Shown here: piece after piece, positions 63,529 through 64,000 of the stretch
Position numbering within the stretch: the first letter of the stretch is position 1
Layout of the letters: each line of letters starts with the position of its first letter
Source: Streptomyces sp. NL15-2K
GTDB taxonomy: Bacteria > Actinomycetota > Actinomycetes > Streptomycetales > Streptomycetaceae
Direction of reading: 5' to 3'
Assembly (NCBI RefSeq): GCF_030551255.1
Contig: NZ_CP130630.1
Location: 8,351,501-8,415,500 of the forward strand
DNA: 64,000 nucleotides
Translations under genes and position numbers: made by a program
Notes under the pieces: generated by a model
Seen by the model: only the letters and a program-made list of their open reading frames with translations
What the model was told of the DNA's origin: nothing
Databases searched by the model: none

Positions 63529-64000
63529 CTACAGCTTCGTCCACGCCTCCGTGAGCGTCGCGCGCAGGATCTGCTCGATCTCGTCGAACGTGTCCTGGTT
63601 GGAGATCAGCGGCGGCGCCAGCTGGACGACCGGGTCGCCGCGGTCGTCGGCACGGCAGTACAGGCCGTTGTCGAAGAGGGCCTTGGAGAGGAAGCCGTAG
63701 AGGATCCGCTCCGTCTCCTCCGCGTCGAAGGACTCCTTCGTCGCCTTGTCCTTCACCAGCTCGATGCCGTAGAAGAAGCCGTTGCCGCGCACGTCGCCCA
63801 CGATCGGCAGGTCGTGCAGCTTCTCCAGGGTGGCGCGGAACGCGCCCTCGTTGTCGAGCACGTGCTGGTTGAGGCCCTCGCGCTCGAACAGGTCGAGGTT
63901 CGCCACGCCCACGGCCGCGGAGACCGGGTGACCGCCGAAGGTGTAGCCGTGCAGGAAGGTGTTGTCGCCCTTGTAGAACGGCTCGGCGAGGCGGTCCGAG
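63529..64000 (-). CDS. Class III aminotransferase (3' part only)
   Basis: Only the last ~157 codons are in the window; the frame is open at base 64000. The visible part has KGDNTFLHGYTFGGHPVSAA (the phosphate/cofactor-proximal segment of omega-aminotransferases), GDVRGNGFFYGIELV near the C-terminal domain and the final DPVVQLAPPLISNQ. It is an aspartate-aminotransferase-superfamily (class III, PLP-dependent) enzyme; the substrate cannot be named from this part. Confidence 0.88.
   Translation of the reverse strand, partial: SDRLAEPFYKGDNTFLHGYTFGGHPVSAAVGVANLDLFEREGLNQHVLDNEGAFRATLEKLHDLPIVGDVRGNGFFYGIELVKDKATKESFDAEETERILYGFLSKALFDNGLYCRADDRGDPVVQLAPPLISNQDTFDEIEQILRATLTEAWTKL

Overview
The window is a stretch of the conserved core of a Streptomyces chromosome. 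The evidence is very high GC with GC-biased third positions, many GTG starts, and gene content and order that match the Streptomyces recG–rsmD–coaD, smc–ftsY, amtB–glnK–glnD–ffh, rpsP–rimM–trmD–rplS–four signal peptidases, dprA–whiG and rpsB–tsf–pyrH–frr–cdsA blocks. Developmental genes typical of the genus (whiG, nsdA, and rnc, which is absB) are present. No rRNA, tRNA or transposase gene was found.

Layout: 1–3062 (minus) holds an HSP90-family chaperone coupled to a TPR-like protein, which looks like an accessory pair beside recG. 3224–10604 (plus) is recG, rsmD, coaD, a DivIVA-like coiled-coil gene, yceD–rpmF–rnc and mutM. 10577–12232 (minus) holds an HxlR regulator and a CAP-domain surface protein. 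12401–20998 holds acylphosphatase, a small coiled-coil gene, smc, glucose permease glcP, an LLM oxidoreductase (minus) and ftsY. 21077–28164 holds a primase/polymerase-fold gene (minus), nsdA and the nitrogen operon amtB–glnK–glnD behind a GlnR-type box. 28384–36351 is ffh, a methyltransferase (minus), a eukaryote/archaeal-type proS, an SprT-like gene and rpsP–khpA–rimM–trmD–rplS. 36397–40506 is four consecutive type I signal peptidases plus a NUDIX gene. 40563–45890 is DUF2469, yraN, comM-like, dprA, whiG and a TetR gene. 46035–53857 is an M23 peptidase (minus), rpsB, tsf, pyrH, frr, cdsA, an SRPBCC gene and rlmN. 53885–57821 is a TPP riboswitch and a thiamine-type ABC importer. 57846–64000 is more accessory: a broken mycothiol-dependent enzyme gene, a sortase substrate, LOG-family and VOC genes, an ABC exporter pair and the end of a class III aminotransferase.

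The genes fit a growth and secretion block: SRP and its receptor (ffh, ftsY), four leader peptidases, ribosomal proteins with their maturation and tRNA-modification factors, translation factors, and nitrogen and glucose uptake. Short non-coding or mobile sequences are scattered through it. The most notable are (i) a degenerate two-repeat CRISPR-like unit between glnD and ffh whose 32-nt spacer is 26/32 identical to part of ffh, (ii) a 232-bp MITE with 22-bp perfect terminal repeats lodged in a stop codon, (iii) a dispersed ~80-bp hairpin element present three times, one copy sitting in a wrecked gene, (iv) a second GC-rich hairpin inserted in frame in rlmN, and (v) a diverged in-frame duplicate of the end of cdsA downstream of its stop.
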